Positions 34,749-45,937 of a DNA stretch of 64,000 nt are shown here, in pieces (position 1 is the first letter of the stretch; every line of letters starts with the position of its first letter). The stretch is from Arbacia lixula. Lineage: Eukaryota; Echinodermata; Echinoidea; Arbacioida; Arbaciidae. The notes beneath the pieces were generated by a model that was not told the DNA's origin, did no database searches, and worked only from the letters and a program-made list of their open reading frames with translations. A program made the translations under genes and the position numbers. The DNA lies in NCBI GenBank assembly GCA_963669155.1, contig OZ022580.1:19903236-19967235 (forward strand), read 5' to 3'.

Positions 34749-37126
34749 ATCAAGAGATGTTCTACCATTACCACAGTTCTGCCAGGCTCGTGGGAAGGAA
34801 TTGTCTCAGAATGATGAAAGTCATTGAGAAAGGTATCCATGATTATGGCAGAACTGCTATGATTACAAATGTGCCATATTTATTATTACTTTGAGATCTC
34901 CTTCTATAACCCCTTCAGTGGCAAATAAAATCTTATTCTATATGATAGATGTATCTTACAGAAATGCTCTGGTGGCATGTAATGAGTTTAAGTGCTCATC
35001 TTCAAATGCAGAGTGTATACTGGCATCAACTTGCAAATGTCAGCATCATCCATAATAATATTTATGCAAAGATTTGATCCTTGTCTTCTGTCCGTGTGAT
35101 GAAGTACTGGGCATGCAGTAGAGCTCAGATTCTGCAGCATAGAGTAATGAATTTTTGGACAGGGTCCAGGAAAGAAAATGTCGTCAAAGGAGGAGGAGGA
35201 TTACAAATAATGTCTGAAGGACTTTGAGTTTATCGTCCAGACAAATGGACAGATATGTAGATGACCCAACTTCTACAGGACAGACAGAAATTGACTTCTG
35301 AAGATGTTCAGGAAGGAGCTTTATTTTACCTTAAAAGCCCTGATTTGCAGGTATATGATCAATAGCAATAAGTAGACTTGTATTGAACATTGCTGAGGTA
35401 TGCCGAGGATATCATCAGGTATTTTACAAGTAGATATTCCCTGTTAGGAACATGTGGAATAAAACTTATTTCCTAGGTTTTCTATGTTTCTTGTTGCTAA
35501 GGAACTGATAGGAACAATGCCATTGTCCGCTCTTTGTAGCTCGGAATAAAGGGCTAGTGTTCTCATATGCAAACATTTCTTGTTTGAAAAAAAAAACCTA
35601 GCAGAAATATTGACACATTCTGTTCTTTGTAGCTTTGAATTCAGAGATTTAAAATCTGCCATGAAATGACAATGAACTCTTTGGATGCCTGACTAATGGC
35701 TTCTGTATGGGATTTGTGTGTAACTGTGCATCAATTAGACACGAAGAGTTAAAGTTGGTCGAAATGATCACAGTTGTGTAGGGATGAGTCAGGAGGTGTG
35801 CATTGTGCATGCCGCGCTGCTGGTGTAAGTTCATGAGCTTCCATCTTCACGCCTGCTTACGTAAAGTTGTAACAGGATTAGGGAGAATAAGCATGAAATA
35901 CAATACAGTTGTTTAGATGAAAACGGAGGGCATTAGGCTGCCCTTCCTTCCAAATTACATGTATTCTTGATGGATTAATGTCAGTATCGGTAAAAGGTGT
36001 TTGATTCCAATGATGAGCAGTGCAAGATAATCCTTGACAACTGTTGGTGATCCTGCTGGAATCGGGACCCCGCCCTACTTAAGTTCCACATGACGTTGGC
36101 AAAATGTGAAAGCACTGATTGGTTTTGGTGTTCAGGCATGGTGATATTTTCATTATTTGAACTCAAGGGAATTTCTCAGTATTCCTTTGATATAAATAAA
36201 CCTGACTTTAAAGTTATACACACAACCTTTCAGCTCTGGGCCTCGCTACATAAAACTTACCATGAATAGTAACTCTGCCTGTTAATTGCAGCCAATCAAA
36301 TTCAAGTTTTCCATACTATTAAAGTTGCCATTGGTAGCAAAGTTACCATCAATGATAAATTTTATGCCACAGTGCCCTTGTAAGGGTCTCCCCCAGGGGC
36401 TACCCAGTCTTTGTTCATAGATTCCCAGACTATTTCCTTATTAATTCAAACAGTTGAGCAGTTCAAGCCCTTGCCCATTACTCCCCTCACACTGTCAAAT
36501 AATAGGAAGCGCATCTCTGATTGTCTTGCCAATAAAGCTTGGTCTGCTGACATCATTGGCCATGCCATACTATAGTCACTGGGGATCAAAGGCAGAAAAC
36601 TCTTTAAGTCTCGCTCCATTGCCCCATATTTACCCTTTTGTGTGAGAGGTGCAAAGATTGGCTCTTTGCAGTGTTGTATTAACGTCTCACGTTTCTTATG
36701 AAAATCGTACATGAATGGTTCACAGAGGACAAAAGCAGTACTGCACGCATTGTTCAAGAGCGGTGTGTCTATTCTGTCCCTGTTTCTGATTCATGATTGT
36801 AACAACAGCGTAACCTTGAGAGTTTCCCCAAGCTGAATGATTAAATTAATGTGTTGTGTATTTAAAGTTTAGAGATCTATTCTTACCTCATGCGGCGTTT
36901 GCAAACTGAAGCCTATTATGTGCAACATTAACACCCTGCAAGTTTTAGTATAGGAATGGAAATTAAATGTAATGTTGGCACATTACGCCCATCATCAAAA
37001 TTATGAATACTGTTTATGAAGAAGTCTTGTAAATGTTTCTTTACCATTTGTGCTTGTTGGAATACACACAATTCCAATCAAGGAATATTTGTCAAGAAAT
37101 ATGAAAATAAAGTTTGTTTTTATGTA
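34749..37126. other. Intron 1 segment with scattered F copies
   Basis: Family F-like pieces lie at about 34908-34992 (ending GGCATGTAATGAGTTTAA) and 35667-35753 (AACTCTTTGGATGCCTGA to CACGAAGAGTTAA). I recognise nothing else, and no extra exon. Confidence 0.45.
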
Positions 37127-37352
37127 CACTACAGCTCAAAGAAATTGGCATCGGGTAAAGGGAATGAGAAGAAAGGGAAGGAGCCGTAGTTTTGAACCGA
37201 AGTATATTTTTTCCAGTACAGCATGAAACACAATGCTTTTTGGGCTAAAGCATCGTGTTTCATGCTGAACTGGACAAAATAAACCTTGGTTTAAAACTGC
37301 GGTTCCTTCCCTTTCTCCCCTGTCCCGATGCCAATTCCTTTGAGCTGCAGTG
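37127..37352. mobile_element. Family A palindromic MITE, copy A3
   Basis: 226 bp flanked by TA (37125-37126 and 37353-37354), beginning CACTACAGCTCAAAGAAATT and ending TTTGAGCTGCAGTG. The internal arms are as in A2, about 265 bp upstream of the second ADAMTS exon. Confidence 0.9.
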
Positions 37353-37617
37353 TAGATATAATGACACAAATATCGGCAAGGACTGATTAATCATACAACA
37401 GTATAGAGACTGCATGCTCAAGGGAAACAAGAAATGTGTTTTTATGAGCAGGTTGTCTTTGTCTGCATGGCATCTAATTAGACAGGTGGTTGATAGAATA
37501 TGTTTTACTGAACATCAATAAAATTGCTAACTTTTAGGAAATCCTTGCAATGGTGAAAAAAAGTGATTCTCATGTTGTGCCTTTTCTGTGTTTTGTTTTT
37601 GCTTCTCTCGAGGCCAG

Positions 37618-37701
37618 GTGGCAAATCTTTACCATGACGGGAGCATCGAAAATGCCATCAACGTTGTGGTGACGCGGATGCTGCTCCTAACACAAGACCA
37701 G
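37618..37701 (+). CDS. ADAMTS-like metalloprotease, second visible exon (catalytic domain)
   Basis: An 84-bp exon of exactly 28 codons, phase 0 at both ends. Acceptor GAGGCCAG|GTG lies behind a T-rich tract (TTTTGTTTTTGCTTCTCTCG); donor is GACCAG|GTAGGC. It encodes VANLYHDGSIENAINVVVTR followed by MLLLTQDQ, joining the previous exon as MNI-VANLYHDGSIEN. This matches the second helix and strand of the ADAMTS catalytic domain, where ADAMTS6/10 have AKL(Y/F).DSSLG..VNI and LTEDQ (from memory). Exon size and phases agree with what I remember of the vertebrate genes. The preceding intron is 6914 bp and contains two palindromic A elements and the F array. It lies in the same frame and strand as its neighbours, with no disruption. 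Confidence 0.93.
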
Positions 37702-38151
37702 GTAGGCATGGCAACCGCATCAACGGATTTTGAAGATGCGCTCTAATTGAGATACTTTTTGTTTATTTACCCAATGTATAGCACTTCATTTATTTTGATG
37801 GTCTTCATTAGATTGTGCATCAACAGATTATGAATTTGTTCTTGTTGACAACTAATGCTCAAATCATGTAGTACTTAGTAACATTTTGTTCTTTGCTAAT
37901 TTGTTGATGTTGATATGATGTTGTCCATGAAACCAAATCCATTCATTGATCAATCAATCAATTAATCAACCAATCAGAATTGTGCAATTTAAAGAAATTG
38001 AAAAATACTGCCTGTCCAAACCTTTCTTCAGATAAACGGTGCTAACCTTAAAATATGTAAAGTTCTTTTTTGTGTGAAGATGATCGAGGGGAAACAAATG
38101 AAAAGTTTCAATAAGATTTTTTTTTCTTTTCTTCTGTCTCATATCCTACAG
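37702..38151. other. Intron 2 (450 bp)
   Basis: GTAGGC donor, and acceptor ATCCTACAG behind a long T/C tract (TTTTTTTTCTTTTCTTCTGT). AT-rich, no repeat family recognised. This is the only short intron of the three. Confidence 0.85.
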
Positions 38152-38306
38152 AGAAACCTAAGCCTGAGCAGCCTAGCAGGGAAGACTCTGCAGAGCTTCT
38201 GTGAGTGGCAGCAGGCCATCAATGGTCCTGACCACGGCGCCGCCATGAACCACTCCGGAGACCTGCTCATGTTCCCAAACCATGACAATGCTGTACTCAT
38301 CACCAG
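38152..38306 (+). CDS. ADAMTS-like metalloprotease, third visible exon (catalytic domain)
   Basis: A 155-bp exon: 51 codons plus two bases of an Arg codon, ending ACCAG|GTTAGT. It encodes RNLSLSSLAGKTLQSFCEWQ, then QAINGPDHGAAMNHSGDLLM and FPNHDNAVLITR. SFC(E/K)WQ..I and the NHD.AVLITR end are hallmarks of ADAMTS catalytic domains; the NHSG stretch resembles the ADAMTS10 side (from memory). Visible features are one conserved cysteine and two N-glycosylation sequons (NLS, NHS). The next expected exon would start with a YDIC..K..PCGTLG block and the one after would bring HExxHxxGxxHD; neither was found in the remaining 25.7 kb, so intron 3 probably runs past the window end. Catalytic zinc ligands are therefore not visible. 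Confidence 0.93.
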
Positions 38307-38342
38307 GTTAGTCTCCGCCCCCCCTGTAATTATTGATGCATT

Positions 38343-38465
38343 TAGCCTTGCTTCCAGGCTGTTTAAGCATTTTCTTATTTCAAACTCTGCGATGCAAAGG
38401 TCTGGATGCAGTAGACTAATCGCTCTGCTGTTCTGCTCCAGCTCATCTCAGTGGGTCAGACCTGG
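38343..38465 (+). mobile_element. Family B MITE, left part B4
   Basis: TAGCCTTGCTTCCAGGCTGT then GCAGTAGACTAATCGCTCTG. Only 36 bp separate it from the exon's splice donor. It lacks the right-hand TAGTCTACTGCAGCC arm. Confidence 0.65.
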
Positions 38466-38581
38466 AGAGAATGAGAGTTAACCCTTACACTGCCAGGCCT
38501 CGATAACCCCATTTGTTTGTTTCAAATCTCCATATGCCAATGGTATCAAGAGACTTTACCTTGTCATTGCTACTAGATAAG

Positions 38582-38762
38582 GGGGGTGCTTCACCAAGAT
38601 AAGTGTAAGTTTTGCTACTTTACGCACAACTGGTGATGTGTTCTTGGATGCCAAATCAGATTCTCAATAATTGGGGTATCTCATTTAGTACAAAAACAGG
38701 TCACCAGTTGTGCGTAAAATCGTGCGTAACTTACAAACATCTTGATGAAACAGGGCCCTGGA
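38582..38762. mobile_element. Family G inverted-repeat element, copy G1
   Basis: AGTTTTGCTACTTTACGCAC and AACTGGTGA on the left pair with TCACCAGTTGTGCGTAAA and GTAACTTAC on the right, around a CAGATTCTCAATAATTGGGG centre. It ends GAAACAGGGCCCTGG, an end shared with G3. Confidence 0.65.
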
Positions 38763-40589
38763 TGTATAGGACTACGTTTTATAGGTTGGGTAAGAAATGC
38801 CCAATAGCCTGGAGTGGCAGTCAAGCTATACTCTCTCTTCAAACAGTATATCTTTCCTGTGTTTCCTACCTCCATCCTTGCTGGATGCATGCCGACCACA
38901 TGTTTACAGGGAAGGGGAGTGCTTCATCAACTGATCATCAATATCATGGATTGTAAACTAAGCCTTGATGTACTTAAACATGCAGTTAAGACAGGATCAT
39001 CTCAACTGCATTGCACGTGGAGGTAACACAATTTAAGTGTGCATATGAATCAAATTTTTATGCTCTGTATTGGAAATAAAGAGCCACATATTGATTGCTG
39101 GTGCCCTCCCTCCCTCCCTCTCTCTCTCTCTCCCCACCACTTTCTCAGTCTCCTTATATTTATAATCTCCGTACTCAACTATCTTGCTGTTTTAAAGATA
39201 TTTGCTAACATTTATAAAGAGGGGATTATGATTGTAAAGAGAGGATTATGATAAGGTTAATTCCTGCCTCGGTTGCACTGCACAGCTTCTGAAATGTTTG
39301 TTTCTTGTTGGAGACGCAGCAATTTGACCCAGTTTTTATGTAAGTGAATAGGTTTCTATTATTTAGGTTTGATGGTGTAACAACATGAATGAGACTGAGA
39401 AAGTATGTAGCTTACAATAAGTAGCTCAGATATGTGAAGGACTTTAAAGTCAATTAATCGCTGAAGATGTTTACTACATATGCAGTGCTTATGCAATAAG
39501 GCAAAATCTGAGTGTAGAAAAGCATTTAATACCAAATTGTATCTAATATTATAATGATCTAAAATATTTCAGGGGTGAAGGATTGGTCAGGGGTGACAGA
39601 ACTAACTTTCTTTTAAGGTTTGAATCACATTAAGAAGTTGCCTCAAGATGATTGTAGCTTTTGTCTAAAAATCCTGAATCCAACAAGACAGGGACTTTGG
39701 ATCGTGATAGTAACATATGATACATATTACTATACCTTGTGTGGGTCATTCTTGTTGCTTGTTTATCAAAACCAAAACAATCTTCCTATTTTGTCTTTAG
39801 CTGTTCTTCTTACCTATCAAACCACCCAATGTTCATGGTCTGACATCTTGTGACAGAATACTGAAAATATATTGAAAAAGAATTACAATATAGCAGGGAA
39901 ACCAACTTTAAGTGAGGAAAAGAGCAGGGCTCTCAAGCCGAAGCCGAAGGGAAAGAAACTTTTGTATCACACTGCATACATACATTTAGTAGGTCAAAGC
40001 CAGCTCACACCACATGTATGTATGAATGTACACATTTGACCTCTTCCCCCGCAAGCTCTCAGAAAGTTTCCACAAAGTTTGTTTGATTTTGAGGGCCGTA
40101 GTGAGGGAAGCCTGGGGAGTTTGAACATTTAAGTAGACGTTTCCTGTTTGGAGACCAAGGGGGGAAACCAGGGGTGCGTGAGTGGGGTGAAAGGGAACAG
40201 TCAAGCAGGCTATTGGATCAATGGTGTGTACATGTGTATAGGACCTGTCATATGGAAACATAATTTATGAAAGTAAAGATAATTGTCGTGGCATAAAATG
40301 CACAAAAAATATGCCTGCTCCATGGACTACTGTAAATGTCGACAACAAGTTTGTGTGACTGGTATTTGCTCATAAAATGGTGATTCTTCTGTCAAATTTA
40401 GTTTATTAGTATGAACCATTCACACAAATGTAATGTAATCGCAATACCTCTGTTACATTTAGTATTATAATGTTTTAAAATCTCTTGTATTTATATCACT
40501 CATGTATAAGATTCATAAATGTTTTCTCAGTATAGATTGTATTTACCTCTAATCCAAATCCTGTTCATATTTTAGAAACTGGAGATACC
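38763..40589. other. Intron 3 segment, nothing recognised
   Basis: Short CCCT/CTCT run at about 39103-39135. No exon matching the next ADAMTS block was found. Confidence 0.45.
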
Positions 40590-40740
40590 CACCCACCCCA
40601 CTAAATACATGTACTTCACCCCCTCCTTCCATCCCCACTTACAACTACTCTGTACCCCATCCCACCCAGCGATTACACCCCACTCCATCCCAACTATCAC
40701 TTTCACGTCGCCTACCCCACCCCACCACGCTATAGAGCAA
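40590..40740. repeat. C-rich low-complexity tract
   Basis: Repeated CCCCA, CCCAT and CACCCC pieces (for example ACCCACCCACCCCACT). The opposite strand is G-rich with a GGGGTGGG-like pattern. Confidence 0.7.
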
Positions 40741-42063
40741 GCTGGCTCTGCCGCAATCTTCTTTCCTGCAATGAAACAGTTCACATTCTTAGAATGATGC
40801 AGACAGTCTTTCAATCCACAACTGATGATAAGTTTAGTAAGCAAAGCTCCGGTGGGCTCGCATAGGACTGTAGCATGTACTCCAAGCAACAGGCTCATGG
40901 CGTGCGTGTCTGCGCTCTCTCATCACCGTTGTCTTGCTTACGTTACAGTTATACACGCTGTCAGTCCTCAGAATGTACACAAATATGTCTGATAGGTTTT
41001 TAAAGATAAAGATAAAGACTCATTCTTTCTTTGCCAGACATACTGTAGAAGGTCTTGACATGTAAGACCTCCAAGCATCAAGTAGTACACATGGTTCAAT
41101 TTAATTCCACACCTTTGTGGATTACGTTACTGTGTGTGTTGTAGCGGGGTAAGGGGGGGGGGGGAAGAATGAAGGAAGGAGTATAGATTTGTATAGGCCT
41201 ACTAGTAACCCTAATTCAATAGTGATTTTAAAAAGTTACATAAATGTTTAATCGGTGACAAGCTGTCATGATCCGATCAAATCTGTGACTGGCACTGATT
41301 TGAGATACTTACATGTCCATAGAACCTCATAGGAATCCCAGCAGAGCTTTAGTAAAGTCCAAACAATTCCCTTTAAAAGCCTCTGACTTAAATGTCCTCT
41401 AATGGGACCCTGATCCTATTGTGCTGTAATAAATACACCCATAGACTTCTATAAGCAGCTTACTCCTTCTCTGCTAAGTCTCCCAGACATATTAATAGGA
41501 ATAGGTTTGTCTGCAGCTTGTTACAGCCTTGGAGGGACCGATTGGGCCCAACGATTCTCATTTTGAACAAATCGTCTTGGAGGGTCACTGGGCTTCTTAG
41601 CACCATCTAACCAAATGACCCTGATTGCCTTTGAGTGGATTCCACAGACTTCATTTGTTGCCTGGTAGCCACATTTGGAGAAACCCTTCATAAGGTTCGT
41701 GTGCAGGTCACATACATCGGGTCAGAAGTAGTGGGGGGGGGGGGGGAATTAAACATTATTCTGCGGGCCATTTTCAAAGCCTGACTTCATGAAATAAACA
41801 CCCTGAAATGTGTTTCTATGCCTTCGCAATGAGGTTGCTGAATGGCATTTTTAATTTCTACTTGATTAGGAAATACAATGTTCCCATGGGGCACTAATGA
41901 ATTTTTTTTTTTTTTTTCTTTTTTGAAGGGGGTCTTTTGGTATTGCAGGGACTTAATCACCCTGATTCCCTGTGCATATTTTTGACTGATCAGAAGGGCC
42001 ATAAGTAACTCTGCAAAATCAGTGCAAGTTTGAAGATTCAGATAAATGAAATGAGGCTTACCC
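40741..42063. other. Intron 3 segment, nothing recognised
   Basis: G runs at about 41150-41164 and 41733-41746 and a T run of about 15 at about 41903-41917. No repeat family or exon. Confidence 0.45.
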
Positions 42064-42147
42064 GTAACTCTTTATTTTGCAATTTATTGAAAGTACTGCA
42101 CACAAATCCCATAGAGCCCCATTTTGGCTGGCACTGAAAGGATTAAA
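42064..42147. mobile_element. Family F element
   Basis: TAACTCTTTATTTTGCAATT at the left, ATAGAGCCCCATTTTGGCTG core and GGCACTGAAAGGATTAA at the right. Confidence 0.65.
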
Positions 42148-42839
42148 GGCATAGACTGTAAGTAAGTTACTCGACATCTCCTCAAGATTGCAGCCAGACT
42201 GAAATAAGACGCTAACATCGTGCCTGCTGCTATATGAGATCCCGTTGATCTATGCCCATTGTAACTTGTCATCTTGGGAGGTAGCGGCCGATTAAACCCC
42301 CTCCGTGGTTCCCTTACATGTGACTAAACTTTGTTTGGTAAACACTATGCGGGTCTGGTTACGGCCAGTGATTGTATTTAAATCGACGTCAGATCGGAGT
42401 CGTCGGACCTACCGACTGCCTGACAGAGTCTTCCTGTCAAGCGATGGCGATGTCCCATTTTGCTGCATGTACAGGAAACATGGCAGAGTGGCACTGTCCA
42501 TTAACCTGTTCAGTCCCATAGGCAAGTAACTGCGTTGGATTATTCATACAGGGTTGTCACTGGTTGGTACTTTGAAGGTTTAAGGCAGAGATTAAATTGG
42601 TAATTTACCTCCACAGAAACCTGTATTGATTGAATGCTCAAGTGATATTTTGCTCTATGGGTAACTTGAATGGTAAACATATTAAGCTGTGGTGATATAC
42701 ATCATATTTTGTCTCTTCAAAACAGGGCATAGCTCTTTGTGTGCTACATAGAATGCCATTTCATCTTGCACGTAAAGGGTTAAAGGGATAGTTTAGCTCA
42801 ATCTTTTTCATTTTTTTTACTGATTGAATCCTCTTTCTT
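42148..42839. other. Intron 3 segment with one F copy
   Basis: A short family F-like pair is at about 42727-42783 (TAGCTCTTTGTGTGCTACAT to GCACGTAAAGGGTTAA). Otherwise nothing recognised. Confidence 0.45.
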
Positions 42840-43420
42840 CTTGTATGAAAGTGACCTTGTGCCCTGAGTGACTTGAAAGTATTCCACGAAAACTTGACTG
42901 AATGCTGTTTGAGGTGCGTGTGAATGTGATATCTTCAAATCGTGGGTTGCACACATACGGAATGGTTACTGCGAGGCATATTGAATGACTGGACCCTTAA
43001 TGCGTCTCTTGGGTTACTGGAACATAAACACGATTATAAGGCCTACACTTTGAAAGTATGACTCAATGCTGTGTGAGTTGCATGCATGTCTTTGAAGCGT
43101 ATGTTGAACACAAGTGGAATGGTTACTGAGGAGGTGGGATGCAACGTGAGTGATCAGACACTATCTCTTAGGTAACTGGATAGCAAATATGATTAACCTT
43201 CTCGGTACTATATGCGTATGAAAGGTGTCATGAATCAATGGGCTGCTCTTGGCTTGGTGCTGAAAATATGATCACTGCATGCTGTTTGCATTGCGTGTGA
43301 ATGTGGCGTTGATCTTCAAATGGTAGGTTGCATACATAGGGACTGGTTACTGAGAGGCACAGTGAGTGATTCGACCCTTAATGCGACCCCTGAGTGACTC
43401 GGATAGTGAACACATTTAAC
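42840..43420 (+). repeat. Diverged three-unit tandem repeat
   Basis: The motif GGAATGGTTACTG(A/C)G or GGACTGGTTACTGAGAGGCA occurs with GGTTACT at 42964, 43121 and 43344. Each unit has upstream GTG(T)GAATGTG or GTTGCATGCATGT and CTTCAAA(T)(C/G)GT, and downstream GAGTGA(T/C), GACCCTTAATGCG-like and GGTAACTGGATAG-like motifs. Unit spacing is 157 and 223 bp, so indels have accumulated. Confidence 0.7.
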
Positions 43421-43650
43421 ATTCCAGCCAATCTATCTCGCTACCTCATCTGGCTTCGTGATCCCGACACTCTATATCCTTCTATCAGGGTGTGCTCACA
43501 TGGTTTGGGCTGTAGTGAGGTCCTCAGCCACCCTCCCATTAGTCTAGGTTCTAGACGTATATTTTATCAGACCGAATTCTTGTACACAGTGCGCAATGAA
43601 ATTCAACACAACGAAACTCGGCACAAATATATTGAGTGATCGTGCGACCA

Positions 43651-43702
43651 CCGAGAATTGCCAGCCCGTAGAAAATATTTTCTCTGGGCTGGCAATTCTC
43701 GG
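43651..43702. repeat. Perfect 17-bp-stem hairpin
   Basis: CCGAGAATTGCCAGCCC (43651-43667) and its exact complement GGGCTGGCAATTCTCGG (43686-43702) are separated by 18 nt containing AAAATATTTT. There is no T-run after it. The stem is intact, unlike its diverged neighbourhood, so it is either young or constrained. Confidence 0.9.
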
Positions 43703-43746
43703 CCTAGACTACCCTCCCATTAGCCTTGGTGCTTGTATATCGTTTG

Positions 43747-43870
43747 CTAACCTTGCTTTCAGGCTGTTGGGCATATCCAAATCAAACTGTTAAATGGAAG
43801 GGTCTGACTGCTGTAGACTAATCATCTTATCATTCTTGGTTTCTCCTGGGATGGCCAAAGAAAAGACCAC
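43747..43870 (+). mobile_element. Family B MITE, left part B5
   Basis: TAACCTTGCTTTCAGGCTGT, then ACTGCTGTAGACTAATCATC and TTATCATTCTTGG, the same order as the left arm of B4. Confidence 0.6.
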
Positions 43871-44106
43871 TAAGAAAAGAAGAGAATGAATAGTGACCTT
43901 TGAGTATTAGAATGTACTTGTCAGTTTTGATTATAAATGTCAACCAGCCTGTTAATTAGCCAGGCTAACTGCTTGCAGGCACAAACCTGTGTCAGTCAGT
44001 CAGAGAGTCTGAAATGCAGAGACTAACTTGTATACTAGTATCTGCTCTGTACATACCCAGTAACACTGTTCTATCTTACAGACAAACAAATGTTCAGGTT
44101 TACAGG
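43871..44106. other. Intron 3 segment, nothing recognised
   Basis: No repeat or exon seen. Confidence 0.4.
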
Positions 44107-44373
44107 TTCTGCTGTTCTTAAGCTGTTCTTAAGCTAAGAATGACTTTACACACGACTGGTAACCCCTTTTTCTGCTAAATGAGATTCTCAATGAGCTTGA
44201 TTCCCATCAGCTCAAATTCAAATCTGATCCTTGTAAATTAAGATTCTTGTTAATAAGCCTATGACTACAAAGTTTATGATTTGTCAAATTGGAACAAATT
44301 GGGAAATCTCATAAAAGCACAAGAAGGGGTCACCAGTCATGCGTAAAATCGTTCTTAGCTTCAGAACAGCTTG
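44107..44373. mobile_element. Family G-related inverted-repeat element, copy G2
   Basis: The left GCTGTTCTTAAGCTAAGAAT, TTTACACACGACTGGTAACC and CCTTTT pair with the right AAGGGGTCACCAGTCATGCG, TAAAATCGTTCTTAGCTTC and AGAACAGC. The arm sequence ACTGGT/ACCAGT with GCGTAAAATCG is shared with G1. Confidence 0.75.
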
Positions 44374-44572
44374 GTAACTCCCCCCCCCACCCCACCCTAT
44401 TCAAAATGATACTTAATGATAATTAAAATCTTTTATGTGTTCTATTAAGGAATGTTTCATAGTTTGTCCAGCTAATAGGTGCTCTGTTACTGCAAGACAA
44501 GCATCTCTCTCTGTGTGTCTGTCTTTCTGCGTGTAGGTATGTGGGTTTGTGGGTGGGCATGGTACTGTTGAA

Positions 44573-44830
44573 GGCTGGTACAAGCATTGCCCTTTCAGGC
44601 TTGCGATTTGTATGGGTGTGTGTATGTATTTAGGCGGTTGTCTTTCTGTCTCAGATGAATAAAAATGTTACCCTTTTTGCTGTCCTGTCTGTCTGTCTGT
44701 CTGTCTGTATGTTAAGATGGTTGTCTTACAGTTACAGGCAAATGCAAGTATTGCCCTTTTCCAGCCGTGCTGGCTGACTGTCTGTCTGTCTGTCTGTATG
44801 TTAGTGTGTGTGCCCCAGTGAAGGAAAAAC
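44573..44830 (+). repeat. Tandem repeat with (GTCT)n cores
   Basis: CTGTCTGTCTGTCTGT runs at about 44681-44708 and 44774-44798, each followed by GTATGTTA. A TTGCCCTTT(T)C(C)AG motif occurs at about 44588 and 44753. The whole forms an irregular roughly 90-165-bp repeat. Confidence 0.75.
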
Positions 44831-44929
44831 AAATACTGCCTCCTCATAGGCATTCTACGCATAATCGCCGTCAAGTCTCATCGTAATCGTCTCGCCAGAT
44901 GATGTGGGGATTCTATCATTTGGAAAGAG

Positions 44930-45055
44930 AAGAAGGCTGAGATGGAGTGAGATAAGAGGAGAGAGAGAGAGGAAGAGAGAGAGGAAAAAAAAGTAAGAAG
45001 AGATAGATAAAGGAGAGAGATAAAGAGGAGAGATGGAGAGATCAAGATCAGAGAG
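44930..45055. repeat. GA-rich low-complexity tract
   Basis: Imperfect GAGAGAGGAAGAGAG and GATAGATAAAGG runs. Confidence 0.85.
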
Positions 45056-45485
45056 TATCTTCTTCATTCATGAGTGTCCCCTGGGTTGTAAACAGAGTTG
45101 CCAACTTTAATGATTGTTGTCACAATGATATAGGTTTGCATGTCTAAGTTACGATTGATTGCTTGACCTGGTTAACCAGACAACGTAAGACAAAGTTTAT
45201 TTTATTATCCAGGCTTACATGTGTCAGAGCTACCTAGGTAGTGCTACAACTCTGCATTGCCTGTGGATCTCAGAGCCTCATAAAATAAAACATACATGTT
45301 TCGTCACCAGCAGTATGTGAGTTCATGAAACCTTTGTGTATTTCTATTAATTCATTTAAGTGATGTAATAACATAAGATATTCATGAAATGATTACTGAG
45401 AACCTCTATGTAGTTGTGTCTTCGGCCTTTCACTACCAGCACTGTGGCACCCTTACACAAGATCTTACGCTATTTTCAAGACCAA
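45056..45485. other. Intron 3 segment, nothing recognised
   Basis: No repeat or exon seen. Confidence 0.4.
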
Positions 45486-45630
45486 GGGCCCTGTATTCTA
45501 TATATTTGCAATTGATTGCAACTTGACTTACGATTGATTGCTATCAATCGTAACTCTGTATATCTGAGATAGGGGATTCGGCTTGCAAAGGATTCAAATA
45601 AAATGCGATGTTTTATAAGACAGGGCCCTG
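45486..45630. mobile_element. Family G-type element with AGGGCCCTGT ends, copy G3
   Basis: GGGCCCTGTATTCTATA at the left and TTATAAGACAGGGCCCT at the right are inverted ends. Inside, GATTGATTGC(T/A) pieces and ACGATTGATTGCTATCAATC give a central palindrome. Confidence 0.7.
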
Positions 45631-45877
45631 AGATGTGACAGGAGTGGTAAAAGATAGGAGTTAGTTCTGTCGAAGTGTAAATAAAAAAAAAGGATGAAGG
45701 AATCCTACCGAGTCAATGACTCCAGGGTGTTGGGTCTGGTTGTGACGTCAATTCGTGGGTTTTTGAGTTCAGGGCCAACTAGCGTAGACACATCACCTTG
45801 TTTGTCTTAGCCAGGGCTCCCCAATCTTGAACGTCAATTACGACGATTACGACAGCATACGTAGGATCGCGTAGCAT

Positions 45878-45881
<4 letters not shown>

Positions 45882-45937
<56 letters not shown>

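Noticed and set aside
34502..34894. 130-codon + frame, considered as an exon
   Set aside because: It reads through both arms of palindromic element A2; a matching frame appears on the opposite strand of A3.
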